Assembly: GCA_947628535.1 (NCBI GenBank) | Contig: CANRAF010000007.1 | Coordinates: forward strand, 1-51,119 | DNA length: 51,119 nt | Reading direction: 5' to 3' | Source of the DNA: an uncultured Bacilli bacterium | Lineage (GTDB): Bacteria; Bacillota_I; Bacilli_A; RF39; UBA660 | Shown here: one piece after another, positions 1-9,841 of the stretch | Layout of the letters: the number at the start of each line of letters is the position of its first letter | Position numbering within the stretch: position 1 is the stretch's first letter | Notes under the pieces: model-generated | Told to the model about the DNA's origin: nothing | Database searches by the model: none | What the model saw: the letters and a program-made list of their open reading frames with translations, nothing else | Made by a program: the position numbers and the translations under genes

Positions 1-254
1 ATTTTAATGATGAAAAATGGCTTGTAAATTATACAAAATTTATGCAAATAAGGTATTATATCCCAGAAAATAATTCTTCAAATTGTATAATTAAGACAAT
101 AAATAAATGTAAAAAAAATAAAATCAAAATTATAAAATCATTAGATGAAATAAAATTTGATGAAGAAAAAGAAAAGTCTTTTGAATCAATAAAAATGAAA
201 TTTGAATTAAAAAAAGAAGATGAGTTTAATTATAAATATGATTATTTTTATTAA
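1..254 (+). CDS. C-terminal end of a truncated hypothetical protein
   Basis: Frame stays open upstream of the listed ATG to the window edge (FNDEKWLVNYTKFMQIRYY...); stop at 254. Confidence 0.5.
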   Translation, partial: FNDEKWLVNYTKFMQIRYYIPENNSSNCIIKTINKCKKNKIKIIKSLDEIKFDEEKEKSFESIKMKFELKKEDEFNYKYDYFY

Positions 255-342
255 AATGTTAATATTAGTTGACAAATTTCCAACTCAAATAGGTAGATTT
301 TAACTAAAATAAAATGTACAATTTTAGGTGTGAGGTGAAAAA

Positions 343-966
343 ATGAATAAAAAAATAATTATTATAGTAGCTATTTTAATAGTTATAGCTATATGCATAA
401 GCTTTTTTATGCTATTAAATAACAAAGAACAAAATAAAGAAGAAAACAATCAATCTCAGTATGAGAATCAAAATGATAATACTTTAAATAAAAGCAAAGT
501 TTTAGTTTTATATTTCTCTGCTACAGGTAATACTGAAAAAATTGCAAAATATATAAAAAATGCTATAAATTCCGATATAGTAGAAATTATTCCAAAAGAT
601 GAATATACAAGCGAAGATTTAGATTATAATAAAGATTGCCGCGCAAATAAAGAGCAAAATGATGAAAATGCAAGACCTGAAATCAAAAATACTATTAACG
701 TTAAAAACTATGATACGATTTTTTTAGGGTACCCTATTTGGTGGGGAACAAATCCTAAAATAATACTTACTCTACTTGATACTTATGATTTATCTGGTAA
801 AACTGTAATTCCTTTTTGTACATCAGGGGGTTCAGGAATAGAGAAAAGCGAAAGTGATTTAAAAGATTATAATTCTAATATTAACTGGAAAAGTGGAAAA
901 GGTTTTTATAGTTCTACTAAAGAAAGTGAAGTAGATAACTGGATTAGTGAACTAAATATTAATTAA
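343..966 (+). CDS. Membrane-anchored flavodoxin-like protein
   Basis: N-terminal TM helix (IIIIVAILIVIAICISFFMLL), polar linker, then flavodoxin motifs LVLYFSATGNTEKIA and FLGYPIWWGTNPKI; SD gtgaggtg before ATG. Confidence 0.85.
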   Translation: MNKKIIIIVAILIVIAICISFFMLLNNKEQNKEENNQSQYENQNDNTLNKSKVLVLYFSATGNTEKIAKYIKNAINSDIVEIIPKDEYTSEDLDYNKDCRANKEQNDENARPEIKNTINVKNYDTIFLGYPIWWGTNPKIILTLLDTYDLSGKTVIPFCTSGGSGIEKSESDLKDYNSNINWKSGKGFYSSTKESEVDNWISELNIN

Positions 967-970
967 TTTT

Positions 971-998
971 AACTACCTAAATTGGTAGTTTTTATTTT
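971..998 (+). terminator. Rho-independent terminator after flavodoxin
   Basis: AACTACC-taaatt-GGTAGTT followed by TTTATTTT. Confidence 0.7.
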
Positions 999-1058
999 AA
1001 AGGACATGTGCTATTATAATACTAGTTATGAAACTTATTACTATTGGAAGTGATTTTA

Positions 1059-1730
1059 ATGCGTAGTATTAGTAAATATTTCGAAAATAAAAAAATAGAT
1101 TATGATAAATTATTAAAGTATGGATTTATCAAAAATAATGATGCTTATATTTTTGAAAGAAAAATAGAAGATTATTTTAAAATAATAATAAAAATTTCAA
1201 ATGAAGAAAAAACTTCGAAAATAATTGATTTAGAAAATAATAGTGAATATATTCTCGCAGATATTGAAAGTGTTTCTGGAAGTTTTGTAAATAAAATTAA
1301 AAGGCAATATGAAGATTTATTAAATGACATTGTTAAATGTTGTACTAATTTTAATATATTTAAAAGTGATTCTTCTAAAAAGATAATAAAATATGTAAAA
1401 GAAAAATATAACGATGATTTAGAATATCTATGGGAGAAATTCCCTAATAATGCTATATGGAGAAATAAAACAAATAATAAATGGTATGGACTCTTAATGA
1501 CAATATCTGAAAGAAAACTTGGAATTGATTCAGATAAAATAATTGAAGTTATTAATTTAAGATATCAAAAGTTAAATATTGAAAAAATGATAGATAATAA
1601 AAGTATTTTTAAAGGACATCATATGAATAAAAATAACTGGATAACTATTAAACTTGATGGAAAAGTTAATATAAATCAAATATTTAAACTAATTGATAAT
1701 AGTTATGAAATATCTTTAAATAAAAAGTAA
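1059..1730 (+). CDS. MmcQ/YjbR-family protein
   Basis: C-terminal pattern KWYGLLMTI...YHMNK-like GHHMNKNNWITIKLDG...LIDNSYEISL; SD ggaagtg supports ATG at 1059 rather than the TTG at 1044. Confidence 0.65.
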   Translation: MRSISKYFENKKIDYDKLLKYGFIKNNDAYIFERKIEDYFKIIIKISNEEKTSKIIDLENNSEYILADIESVSGSFVNKIKRQYEDLLNDIVKCCTNFNIFKSDSSKKIIKYVKEKYNDDLEYLWEKFPNNAIWRNKTNNKWYGLLMTISERKLGIDSDKIIEVINLRYQKLNIEKMIDNKSIFKGHHMNKNNWITIKLDGKVNINQIFKLIDNSYEISLNKK

Positions 1731-1794
1731 ATAGAACACAATTTGCTTTTTTTAATTTATAAATATATAATTGAATAAAATAAAGGAGATTTTT

Positions 1795-3762
1795 ATGAAA
1801 GAGAATAAAAAGAAAATAGTAATCTTTATATCAATTATTTTAATATTACTTGTGTTTTTAGCAATTTGTTTTATTACAGATAGTATGTATAAAAATGATA
1901 ATTTAATAAAAACAAAAGAAAGTTTAATTACGAAGCAATATTTATTAGAGAAAAATTTTAATACATCAGGTTATACTATTGAAAACCCTAATATTATACT
2001 TGATCCATATGATAACTCTCCCCTATCAGCTTTAATTTTATTTGAAACTGATATTAAAGTGAGTCCAAAAGTTATAATTGAAGGTAAGGATAAATTATCA
2101 ACATATACTCATGAATTTGAAAAAGAAAAAGAGCATTATTTACCTATATATGGCCTTTATCCTAATAAAGAAAATAAAATTATAATAAAATATGATGAAA
2201 ATGGTAAAAGTATAAAAAAAGAAATCACTATTAAGACTTCTGAACTGCCTAAAGATTTCATTTTACCTACAAGTGTAAAAAAAGAAGAGCTTAAACTTTC
2301 TAATGATTTATACTTTTTCACACCTTCCAGTAAAGGATATACATGTGCCTATGATGTAAATGGAGATGTAAGATGGTATTTAAAAAATTATGCTTTATGG
2401 GATAATACTAGACTTAAAAATGGACATATATTAATAAGTACAGAAAGAAGAGTTAATACACCATATTATATGAGTGGATTATACGAAATTGATATGCTTG
2501 GAAAAATATATAAGGAATATAGCCTTGAGGGAGGCTACCATCATGATTATTTTGAAATGGAAAATAGTAATCTTTTAGTAGCCTCAGATGATTTTGAAAA
2601 TGAATATGGTACAGTTGAAGATTATATTGTTGAACTTGATAGAAAAACTGGAAAAGTTGTTAAAACTTTTGATTTAAAAAATATATTAGATATGAAAGAT
2701 ACTGGGAATGAAAATTATACATCTTATGATTGGTTTCATAATAATTCTGTTTGGTATGATAAGAAAACAAATTCTATTACTCTATCAGGAAGACATCAAG
2801 ATGCTATTATAAATATTGACTATGAAACTTCTAAAATAAACTGGATTATTGGTGATTCAACTAACTGGAGTGAAAAGTATAAAAAATATTTCTTTAAACC
2901 TATAGGAGATGATTTTGAATTTCAATGGAGTCAGCATGCTGCAATGATTACTCCTGAAGGTTATGTCTTTGTTTTTGATAATGGTAATAATAAAAGTAAA
3001 GATAAAAGTAAATATGTTAAAGCAGAAAATAGTTATTCAAGAGGAGTAATGTATAAAATTGATACAAAAAATATGACTATTAAACAAATATGGCAATATG
3101 GAAAAGATTTAGGAGGAAGTTTTTATTCACCATATATATCAGATGTTGATTATATTTCTAAAGACCATTATATTGTTCATTCTGGAGGAATTGTTTATGT
3201 AAATGGCAAGAATTCTAATCAACCTGCTGGTTTTACAAATAATGCTAAATTAAAATCTGAAACCATTGAACTTTTAAATGATAAAGTTATATTTGATATG
3301 GTTCTTCTAACAAATAATTATAGAATAGAAAAAATGAGTTTATATAGTAAAGACGTTTATAGTCCTGTTAAAGGAGAAAAACTAGGTACTTTAGGGGAAA
3401 CTCAAGTGGATTCTATAAGATATATTCCTTTTTCAAAAATAAATAAAATAGATAACGAATATAAAAAGCATAATATATCATTTGTTAAAGAAGAAGATAG
3501 ATTAGTATTTACAGGACAATTTGTTAAAGATGACGAGGTAAATATTGTTCTTTATAAAAACTTAACATTTAAAAAGTATCATGTAAAAATAAGTAAACAT
3601 CCATATACAGCATTATGTGTCGATGTATTTACAGATGAAGAAAATGAAAATGGTATTGTTGTTAATAAATATATAAATAGTGATGGATTAAATGGTAAAT
3701 ATTCTTTATATCTTGAAATAAATGATAAATTATATGATACTGAAAAAGTAGTGAATTTTTAA
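1795..3762 (+). CDS. Membrane-anchored aryl-sulfate sulfotransferase (ASST family)
   Basis: TM helix then beta-propeller motifs HHDYFEMENSNLLV, YDWFHNNSVWYD, LSGRHQDAIINIDYETSKINWIIGD, QWSQHAAMITPEGYVFVFDNG; SD aaaggag before ATG at 1795. Confidence 0.8.
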   Translation: MKENKKKIVIFISIILILLVFLAICFITDSMYKNDNLIKTKESLITKQYLLEKNFNTSGYTIENPNIILDPYDNSPLSALILFETDIKVSPKVIIEGKDKLSTYTHEFEKEKEHYLPIYGLYPNKENKIIIKYDENGKSIKKEITIKTSELPKDFILPTSVKKEELKLSNDLYFFTPSSKGYTCAYDVNGDVRWYLKNYALWDNTRLKNGHILISTERRVNTPYYMSGLYEIDMLGKIYKEYSLEGGYHHDYFEMENSNLLVASDDFENEYGTVEDYIVELDRKTGKVVKTFDLKNILDMKDTGNENYTSYDWFHNNSVWYDKKTNSITLSGRHQDAIINIDYETSKINWIIGDSTNWSEKYKKYFFKPIGDDFEFQWSQHAAMITPEGYVFVFDNGNNKSKDKSKYVKAENSYSRGVMYKIDTKNMTIKQIWQYGKDLGGSFYSPYISDVDYISKDHYIVHSGGIVYVNGKNSNQPAGFTNNAKLKSETIELLNDKVIFDMVLLTNNYRIEKMSLYSKDVYSPVKGEKLGTLGETQVDSIRYIPFSKINKIDNEYKKHNISFVKEEDRLVFTGQFVKDDEVNIVLYKNLTFKKYHVKISKHPYTALCVDVFTDEENENGIVVNKYINSDGLNGKYSLYLEINDKLYDTEKVVNF

Positions 3763-3826
3763 AATTACTTTACTTAAACTTAGCTTTAATATGTATAATT
3801 ATATTAATAAAAGGAAGGTGAATAAT

Positions 3827-4321
3827 TTGAAAGATAAAAAAAATTTAATAATATATTTTAGTAGAGCTGATGAAAATTATGCTACAGGTTATATTTCTAA
3901 AGGAAATACAGAAGTAATTGCTGAATATATTAAAGATTTAACAGGTGCTGATATGATAAAAATAGAGCCTTTAAATCCTTACTCTAAAGAATATGATTTA
4001 TGCATCCAGGAAGCAAAGCAAAGACAAATGAGTCATGATGCTCCGATAACTAATGAAATAAAAGATATTAGCAACTATGAAACAATATATATTGGTGCTC
4101 CTGTTTACTGGGGTGATATGCCTGAAGAAATGGTAACAGCTTTAAAAAATTTAGATTTTACTGGTAAAACAATAAGACCATTTGTTACTCATGAAGGTTC
4201 AGGTCTTGCTAATATTCCAAATCAAATACAAAGTATTTGTAATGGTACTATTTTAGATGGTCTAGCAATTAAGGGAACAAATGTATATAATTCTAAAAAT
4301 ATAGTAGCGGATTGGTTATAA
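3827..4321 (+). CDS. Cytosolic flavodoxin
   Basis: NLIIYFSRADENY...KGNTEVIAEYI...YIGAPVYWGDMP; SD ggaaggtg precedes a TTG start at 3827. Confidence 0.85.
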   Translation: MKDKKNLIIYFSRADENYATGYISKGNTEVIAEYIKDLTGADMIKIEPLNPYSKEYDLCIQEAKQRQMSHDAPITNEIKDISNYETIYIGAPVYWGDMPEEMVTALKNLDFTGKTIRPFVTHEGSGLANIPNQIQSICNGTILDGLAIKGTNVYNSKNIVADWL

Positions 4322-4336
4322 AAATTTTTACATATT

Positions 4337-4362
4337 AAAACTCTTCATTTGAAGAGTTTTTA
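4337..4362. terminator. Bidirectional terminator between convergent flavodoxin and recG
   Basis: Perfect 11-bp stem AAAACTCTTCA-tt-TGAAGAGTTTT with T-run. Confidence 0.8.
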
Positions 4363-6360
4363 TTATGCATCTGTTATGTTATGTATAATTTCATATCTTA
4401 ATTTTATATCATCTTTATCAGTACTTTCTAAAAATTGCATTGAATCTTTTTTAGTTTGAAGAAGTATTTTATAATCTTCTTTAACATTAGCAATTTTAAA
4501 AGTCATATCACCACTTTGTTTAGTGCCAAATAAATCTCCATGACCTCTTAGTTTGAAATCTTCTTCACTTATTTCAAATCCATCATTAGTTTTAGTCATA
4601 ACTTTAAGTCTTTTTGTATCACTATCACTTATTAAAATACATTTAGATTTTAAATCACTTCTACCTACTCTACCTCTTAATTGATGAAGAGTTGAAAGAC
4701 CAAATCTATTAGCATCAAATATGACAATCATTGTAGTATTTGGAACGTCAACTCCAACTTCTATTACTGTGGTACTAATTAATATTTGAATATTGTTCTT
4801 TACGAATTCATTCATTATTTTATCTTTATCTTTTCCTGATAGTTTTCCATGAACTACTCCAATATTATAACTATTTCCAAAAACTGATTCCATTTTATCT
4901 TTAAGTTCATTAACTGTTGTCAAATCTAAGTTTTCAGATTCTTCAATTAATGGTGCAATTACATATATTTGGTGAGATGCTTTAAGTTCCTCATGCATCA
5001 TATGAAGTACATCTTTTATTTCTTTATTTGATTTTAAATAAGTTTCAATAGGTTTTCTACCATTTGGTAAAGTTTCAATTACAGATATGTCCATATCTCC
5101 ATAAATTGTTAAAGCATAAGTTCTTGGTATTGGAGTTGCTGACATATATAAAACATCTGGCATAATACCTTTTTCTTTTAAAACAGTTCTTTGCATAACA
5201 CCAAATCTATGTTGTTCATCTGTTATGACAAGCCCTAAATTTTTATATTCAACATCATCTTGAATAAGAGCATGGGTTCCAATTACAAGATTAATTTCTC
5301 CGCTTTTAAGTTTTTCATGAATTTCATCTTTTTCTTTTTTTGATAAGGAACCTATTAAAAGTTCCATTTTAATATTAGTATCTTTTAAAAGCTCTTTAAT
5401 ATTTTCAAAATGTTGATGTGCGAGTATTTCTGTTGGAACCATTAAAGCCCCTTGATAGCCACTTAAATAATTAGCATATAATGCAATAACAGAAATAACT
5501 GTTTTACCACTTCCTACATCCCCTTGGAGTAATCTATTCATTCTCTTTTTAGATTTTAAATCCTCTAAAATTTCATTTAAAACTTTATTTTGATCTTGTG
5601 TAAGTTTAAATGGTAAACTTTTAATAAGTTTATTTAAATCTTCTTCTTTATAATTTCTATCAATACCATTTTGCATGTTTTGGTTTTTTATTTTCAAATA
5701 ATTTATTTTAGTCATAAATAAGAAAAGTTCTTCATATTTTAATCTAATTACAGCCTCTTTTAATTTTTCCATTGTAGAGGGATTATGAACAATATTAAGA
5801 GCGGTTTTCTTATTTAAGAAATTATATTTTTCTATATAACTTTTAGGAATATAATCTGTAATTACACTACTATATTGCATAAGAGCAGTATTAATAAACG
5901 ATCCTATATTTTTAGAAGAAAGACCACTTGTTCCATGGTAAACACTTTCTATTTTTACACCTTTTGGTAAAAGTCCCATTCTTATTTCCGATGCTAAAAT
6001 TATATTTTTAGATTTTTCATATTTTCCAAAGACAGTAACATTTGCTCCTACTGTTAAAGAACTTTTAAGAAAAGCTCTATTAAATATTGATACTCCTACT
6101 ACTTTACCTTCACTTGTTACTACCCTAACATTCATTTTATTTAAATTACCCTTTAATCTTATCAAGATTGGTGCACTATCTACTTTTCCATCTATTATTA
6201 CTTTATCAAGTTCTTCCGCTTCATTTAAATTGCTTCTCACAATCTTTTCATATCTAAAAGGATAATGGGAAACTAAATCATCGACATTTTCTATACCAAG
6301 TTTTCCAAATAACATATTAGTTCTTGGACCTATTCCTTTTACTTTATCTAAACTAATCAT
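4363..6360 (-). CDS. recG: ATP-dependent DNA helicase RecG
   Basis: GDVGSGKT, DEQHRFGVMQR, YMSATPIPRTYALT, QLRGRVGRSD; likely start MISLDKVKGIGPRT at 6360. Confidence 0.96.
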   Translation of the reverse strand: MISLDKVKGIGPRTNMLFGKLGIENVDDLVSHYPFRYEKIVRSNLNEAEELDKVIIDGKVDSAPILIRLKGNLNKMNVRVVTSEGKVVGVSIFNRAFLKSSLTVGANVTVFGKYEKSKNIILASEIRMGLLPKGVKIESVYHGTSGLSSKNIGSFINTALMQYSSVITDYIPKSYIEKYNFLNKKTALNIVHNPSTMEKLKEAVIRLKYEELFLFMTKINYLKIKNQNMQNGIDRNYKEEDLNKLIKSLPFKLTQDQNKVLNEILEDLKSKKRMNRLLQGDVGSGKTVISVIALYANYLSGYQGALMVPTEILAHQHFENIKELLKDTNIKMELLIGSLSKKEKDEIHEKLKSGEINLVIGTHALIQDDVEYKNLGLVITDEQHRFGVMQRTVLKEKGIMPDVLYMSATPIPRTYALTIYGDMDISVIETLPNGRKPIETYLKSNKEIKDVLHMMHEELKASHQIYVIAPLIEESENLDLTTVNELKDKMESVFGNSYNIGVVHGKLSGKDKDKIMNEFVKNNIQILISTTVIEVGVDVPNTTMIVIFDANRFGLSTLHQLRGRVGRSDLKSKCILISDSDTKRLKVMTKTNDGFEISEEDFKLRGHGDLFGTKQSGDMTFKIANVKEDYKILLQTKKDSMQFLESTDKDDIKLRYEIIHNITDA

Positions 6361-6468
6361 AAGAACCACGTCCTTTTTCTTACAAATTATAACATATTTT
6401 TTATATTTTTTCAAAGTTTTTTTTATTTTTCTAAAGATTATTTTTTTTAATTTTTTTATCTAAAAATA

Positions 6469-6606
6469 TTGACAAATACTACTTTTTTAATTATTATATA
6501 TATCACCAATTCGACTTAGGCGAATTGGATGCTAGTATCACACTAGCCAACCCCTTTTTATTCTTTTTATTGAAGCCGTCCTCAGGGGGTACGGCTTCTT
6601 TTTTAT
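6469..6606 (+). ncRNA. Candidate small structured RNA (own promoter and terminator)
   Basis: TTGACA (6469-6474), 17 nt, TATTAT (6492-6497); hairpin CCAATTCG/CGAATTGG (6506-6528); hairpin GCTAGT/ACTAGC (6531-6547); terminator GAAGCCGT/ACGGCTTC + T6 (6572-6604). Confidence 0.55.
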
Positions 6607-6694
6607 TGACAAATAAGTCTTTAACATAAAATTTTTTGATTTTATTTATCTGTTTATATGGTATACTAAATATAGTAGACTAGAGGTGAATTAA

Positions 6695-7381
6695 ATGAAT
6701 AAAATGATTAAACAGTTTTTAATCTTTTTAGGACTTGTCTTTTTATATGCTCTTTATTCTAGTATTGTAATAATGGCCTTAAAAGATTTTGGTTTAAATT
6801 TATATTCACTATCTGATAAAATACAAAACATAGCTTTAATTTTGATTGATATAAGTTTTATGTTTATTATTTATTTTATATATAGAAAAGAGTTAAAAAA
6901 AGAGTTTACAGCTTTTATTAAAAATTTTAAAGATAATTTCTTTTTTGGATTAAAATGGTGGTTAATAGGTTTAATGCTTATGGTTTCTTCAAATATAATT
7001 ATTAATCTTATTTACTCATCACCTGCTTTAAATGAACAATCAGTTCAAACTATGCTTAAGCAAATGCCTATTTATGTTGCTTTCTCTGCCTGCATTTTTG
7101 CACCTTTTTGTGAAGAGATAATATTTAGAAAGTCTTTAGGAAAAGTATTTAAAAATAGCTTTATCTTTATTCTTGTTTCAGGATTGTTGTTCGGTCTTGT
7201 GCATAATTTAGATGGCCTTGGTACTCTTCAAATGCTTTATTTAATTCCTTATGGATCGTTTGGTTGTGTTTTTGCATATATGTATAAAAAGAAGAAAAAT
7301 ATTTTTGTTTCAATGACTTTTCATTTTATTCATAACTTTTTATTAGTTAGTTTGTCACTACTTTTTATGGGGGTAATGTGA
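6695..7381 (+). CDS. CPBP (CAAX/Abi-type) family intramembrane protease
   Basis: FAPFCEEIIFRKSL, LVHN, FHFIHNF motifs with multiple TM helices. Confidence 0.85.
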   Translation: MNKMIKQFLIFLGLVFLYALYSSIVIMALKDFGLNLYSLSDKIQNIALILIDISFMFIIYFIYRKELKKEFTAFIKNFKDNFFFGLKWWLIGLMLMVSSNIIINLIYSSPALNEQSVQTMLKQMPIYVAFSACIFAPFCEEIIFRKSLGKVFKNSFIFILVSGLLFGLVHNLDGLGTLQMLYLIPYGSFGCVFAYMYKKKKNIFVSMTFHFIHNFLLVSLSLLFMGVM

Positions 7382-7382
7382 T

Positions 7383-8276
7383 ATGGCTTCAAGATATGAA
7401 AGAAATGAAATGAAAAGAAGAAAAGAAAGGCAAAAAAAGAAAAGGAGTTGGATTAGAAAATTTATGATATTCTTGTTAATTGTTATTGTATTACTTTGTT
7501 TATATGGTAAATTTATTGAACCCAATTTACTTATTATAAATGACTATAGAATAGTTGATAAAGACTTACCTCAAAGTTTTGAAGGCGTAAAAATAGTTCA
7601 CTTTTCTGATGTTCATTATGGTGTAGGATTTAATGAAAAAAGATTAAAAAAATTAGTTAATGAAATTAATAGTTTAAAACCAGATATTGTAATTTTTACT
7701 GGGGATTTAATTGATAAGCGTTATAAAGCTACAGATAAAGATATAGAAACTCTAATAAAATATTTATCAAAAATAGATTATAATTTAGGAAAGTATGCGA
7801 CTATAGGAAATCATGATTTTTATAATGAAAATTATAATGATATTATGTACGATTCACAGTTTACAGTTTTAAAAAATAATTATGATACACTTTATAATAA
7901 AGATAATAAACCTATTGCTATTTATGGAATTGATAGTGTTATTTATGGGAACCCTAAAACAAATACTTTAAATGGGGAAGTACTTAATAATATAAACTAT
8001 AAAATAGTTATTTTGCATGAACCAGATTATACTGATGAGTTTATTAATAATACTGACGTAAATTTAGTTTTAGCAGGACATTCTCACAAAGGTCAAATAG
8101 GGCTTCCTGGAATTAGACCATTATTACTTCCTAATGAGGGGAAAAAATATTATAATGCGCATTATAAAGTAAATGATAAAGATTTATATGTAACAAATGG
8201 TGTTGGAAATACTAAAATTGATTTTAGATTATTTTCTACTCCAAGTATTAATATATATAGATTAAGCTCAAAATAA
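7383..8276 (+). CDS. Membrane-anchored metallophosphoesterase (YkuE-like)
   Basis: HFSDVHYG, FTGDLID, GNHDF, AGHSHKGQIGLP. Confidence 0.88.
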   Translation: MASRYERNEMKRRKERQKKKRSWIRKFMIFLLIVIVLLCLYGKFIEPNLLIINDYRIVDKDLPQSFEGVKIVHFSDVHYGVGFNEKRLKKLVNEINSLKPDIVIFTGDLIDKRYKATDKDIETLIKYLSKIDYNLGKYATIGNHDFYNENYNDIMYDSQFTVLKNNYDTLYNKDNKPIAIYGIDSVIYGNPKTNTLNGEVLNNINYKIVILHEPDYTDEFINNTDVNLVLAGHSHKGQIGLPGIRPLLLPNEGKKYYNAHYKVNDKDLYVTNGVGNTKIDFRLFSTPSINIYRLSSK

Positions 8277-8313
8277 AAAACAAGAGAATTATTATTTAAT
8301 AACTCTTGTTTTT
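8275..8313. terminator. Bidirectional terminator between metallophosphoesterase and obg
   Basis: AAAAAACAAGAGaATTATT...AATAACTCTTGTTTTTTT. Confidence 0.75.
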
Positions 8314-9588
8314 TTAATTTCTAAATTCAAATTCAAAATCAAGTATTCTAACTATATCTCCTTGTTTTGCTCCCATGCTTTCTAACTTTTCATCTACTCC
8401 CATTTTAGTTAATTTTTTAGCAAATCTAAGTATTGCTTCATCTGAATTAAATTTATTCATTCTAAATAATTTTTCTATTTCTTTTCCTTTTAAAACGTAC
8501 ACATCACCATCTTTTTCAATAGTGAAAGGATCTTCTTTTTTATATTTATATAAAACATAATCTTCAAAATCTTCTTCGTCTTCAAGAGGAGTTATTTCTA
8601 TTTTGTCTAGTAGATTAGCCATGTAAATTAATACCTTGTCTAGTCCTTCATTATTAAGAGCAGATACTTCAAATATTTCTTTATCTTTTACTTTTTCTTT
8701 AAATTTTTTTAAATTTTCTTTTGCTCCGGAAATATCCATTTTATTAGCAATTATTAAACTTTCCTTTGTAAGTAATCTTTCATCAAAATCTTTTAATTCT
8801 TTACAGATTTTTTGGTAGTCTTCAAAAGGATCTCTTCCTTCAAAACCAGACATATCTACAATATGAGCAATTACTCTAGTTCTTTCAATATGTTTTAAGA
8901 ACTTATCTCCAAGACCTTCTCCAAGTGATGCTCCCTCGATTAATCCTGGAAGATCTGCTACAGTAAAACTTCTTCCATCACTTGTTTTAACAACTCCAAG
9001 GTTAGGATTTAAAGTGGTAAAATGATAAGCTGCTATTTTTGGTTTAGAGCGAGATATTTTAGATAAAATTGTACTTTTACCAACACTTGGCATACCAACA
9101 AGTCCAACGTCTGCGAGAAGTTTTAATTCAACTTTTAAATACCTTTCTTCCCCAGGCTCTCCCTTTTCAGAAAAATTAGGTGCTGGATTACTTTGGGTTT
9201 TAAAAGCAGTATTCCCTCTACCTCCACGTCCACCACTAGCAACAATAAATTCTTCGCCTTGTTTTTTCAAATCACATACAAGTAAATTAGTATCATTATC
9301 TTTTACTATTGTTCCTGGTGGAACTTTTATTACAATATCTTTAGCACTTTTACCATTTTTATTCTTTCCTTCTCCGTTTGCACCCTTTCCCCCTTTTATT
9401 ATTTTATTAAATCTTAGGTCTACTAAAGTTCTAAGTCCTTCATCTACTTTAAAAATAATGTTGGCTCCTCTACCACCATTACCTCCGAATGGTCCTCCTA
9501 ACTCTACATATTTTTCTCTTCGAAAGGCAGTACATCCATCTCCTCCAGAACCTGCTATCACTTTGATATTAACTTCATCTACAAACAT
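8314..9588 (-). CDS. obg: GTPase Obg/CgtA
   Basis: MFVDEVNIKVIAGSGGDGCTAFRREKYVELGGPFGGNGGRG; G1 GMPSVGKST; C-terminal OCT domain. Confidence 0.97.
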   Translation of the reverse strand: MFVDEVNIKVIAGSGGDGCTAFRREKYVELGGPFGGNGGRGANIIFKVDEGLRTLVDLRFNKIIKGGKGANGEGKNKNGKSAKDIVIKVPPGTIVKDNDTNLLVCDLKKQGEEFIVASGGRGGRGNTAFKTQSNPAPNFSEKGEPGEERYLKVELKLLADVGLVGMPSVGKSTILSKISRSKPKIAAYHFTTLNPNLGVVKTSDGRSFTVADLPGLIEGASLGEGLGDKFLKHIERTRVIAHIVDMSGFEGRDPFEDYQKICKELKDFDERLLTKESLIIANKMDISGAKENLKKFKEKVKDKEIFEVSALNNEGLDKVLIYMANLLDKIEITPLEDEEDFEDYVLYKYKKEDPFTIEKDGDVYVLKGKEIEKLFRMNKFNSDEAILRFAKKLTKMGVDEKLESMGAKQGDIVRILDFEFEFRN

Positions 9589-9637
9589 AGTATCACCTCA
9601 ATTTATGTATGAATTATATCAAAAAAAAAAGAAAACA

Positions 9638-9841
9638 TCAAATATTTTCTTTTGCAATCATACTCATTACTTTCTTAAATTCATCTATGTCTGTTACACT
9701 TTCTACCATTCCATCATTTTCTTTTAGGAGAGTATACTCATCGCCATCTATTGCTATACAATAAATATAATGAATATTATCAACATTTATTTCTTGACAA
9801 ATTAAAAATTCTTTATCATCTAAAACTATAGTTTTATCCAT
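9638..9841 (-). CDS. DUF1292-like small protein
   Basis: 67-aa ORF resembling DUF1292 (LDDKEFLI...IDGDEYTLLKE). Confidence 0.5.
   Translation of the reverse strand: MDKTIVLDDKEFLICQEINVDNIHYIYCIAIDGDEYTLLKENDGMVESVTDIDEFKKVMSMIAKENI

Noticed and set aside
6601-6694. Second TTGACAAATA at 6606 as the -35 of the CPBP gene promoter
   Set aside because: The clear -10 (TGGTATACT, 6659-6667) is about 50 bp away, too far for a standard promoter; an extended -10 alone is more likely.
8375-8818. Plus-strand ORFs antisense to obg (61 and 60 aa)
   Set aside because: Lie within a confidently coded obg in antisense; low-complexity Ser/Phe/Leu composition typical of reverse frames.
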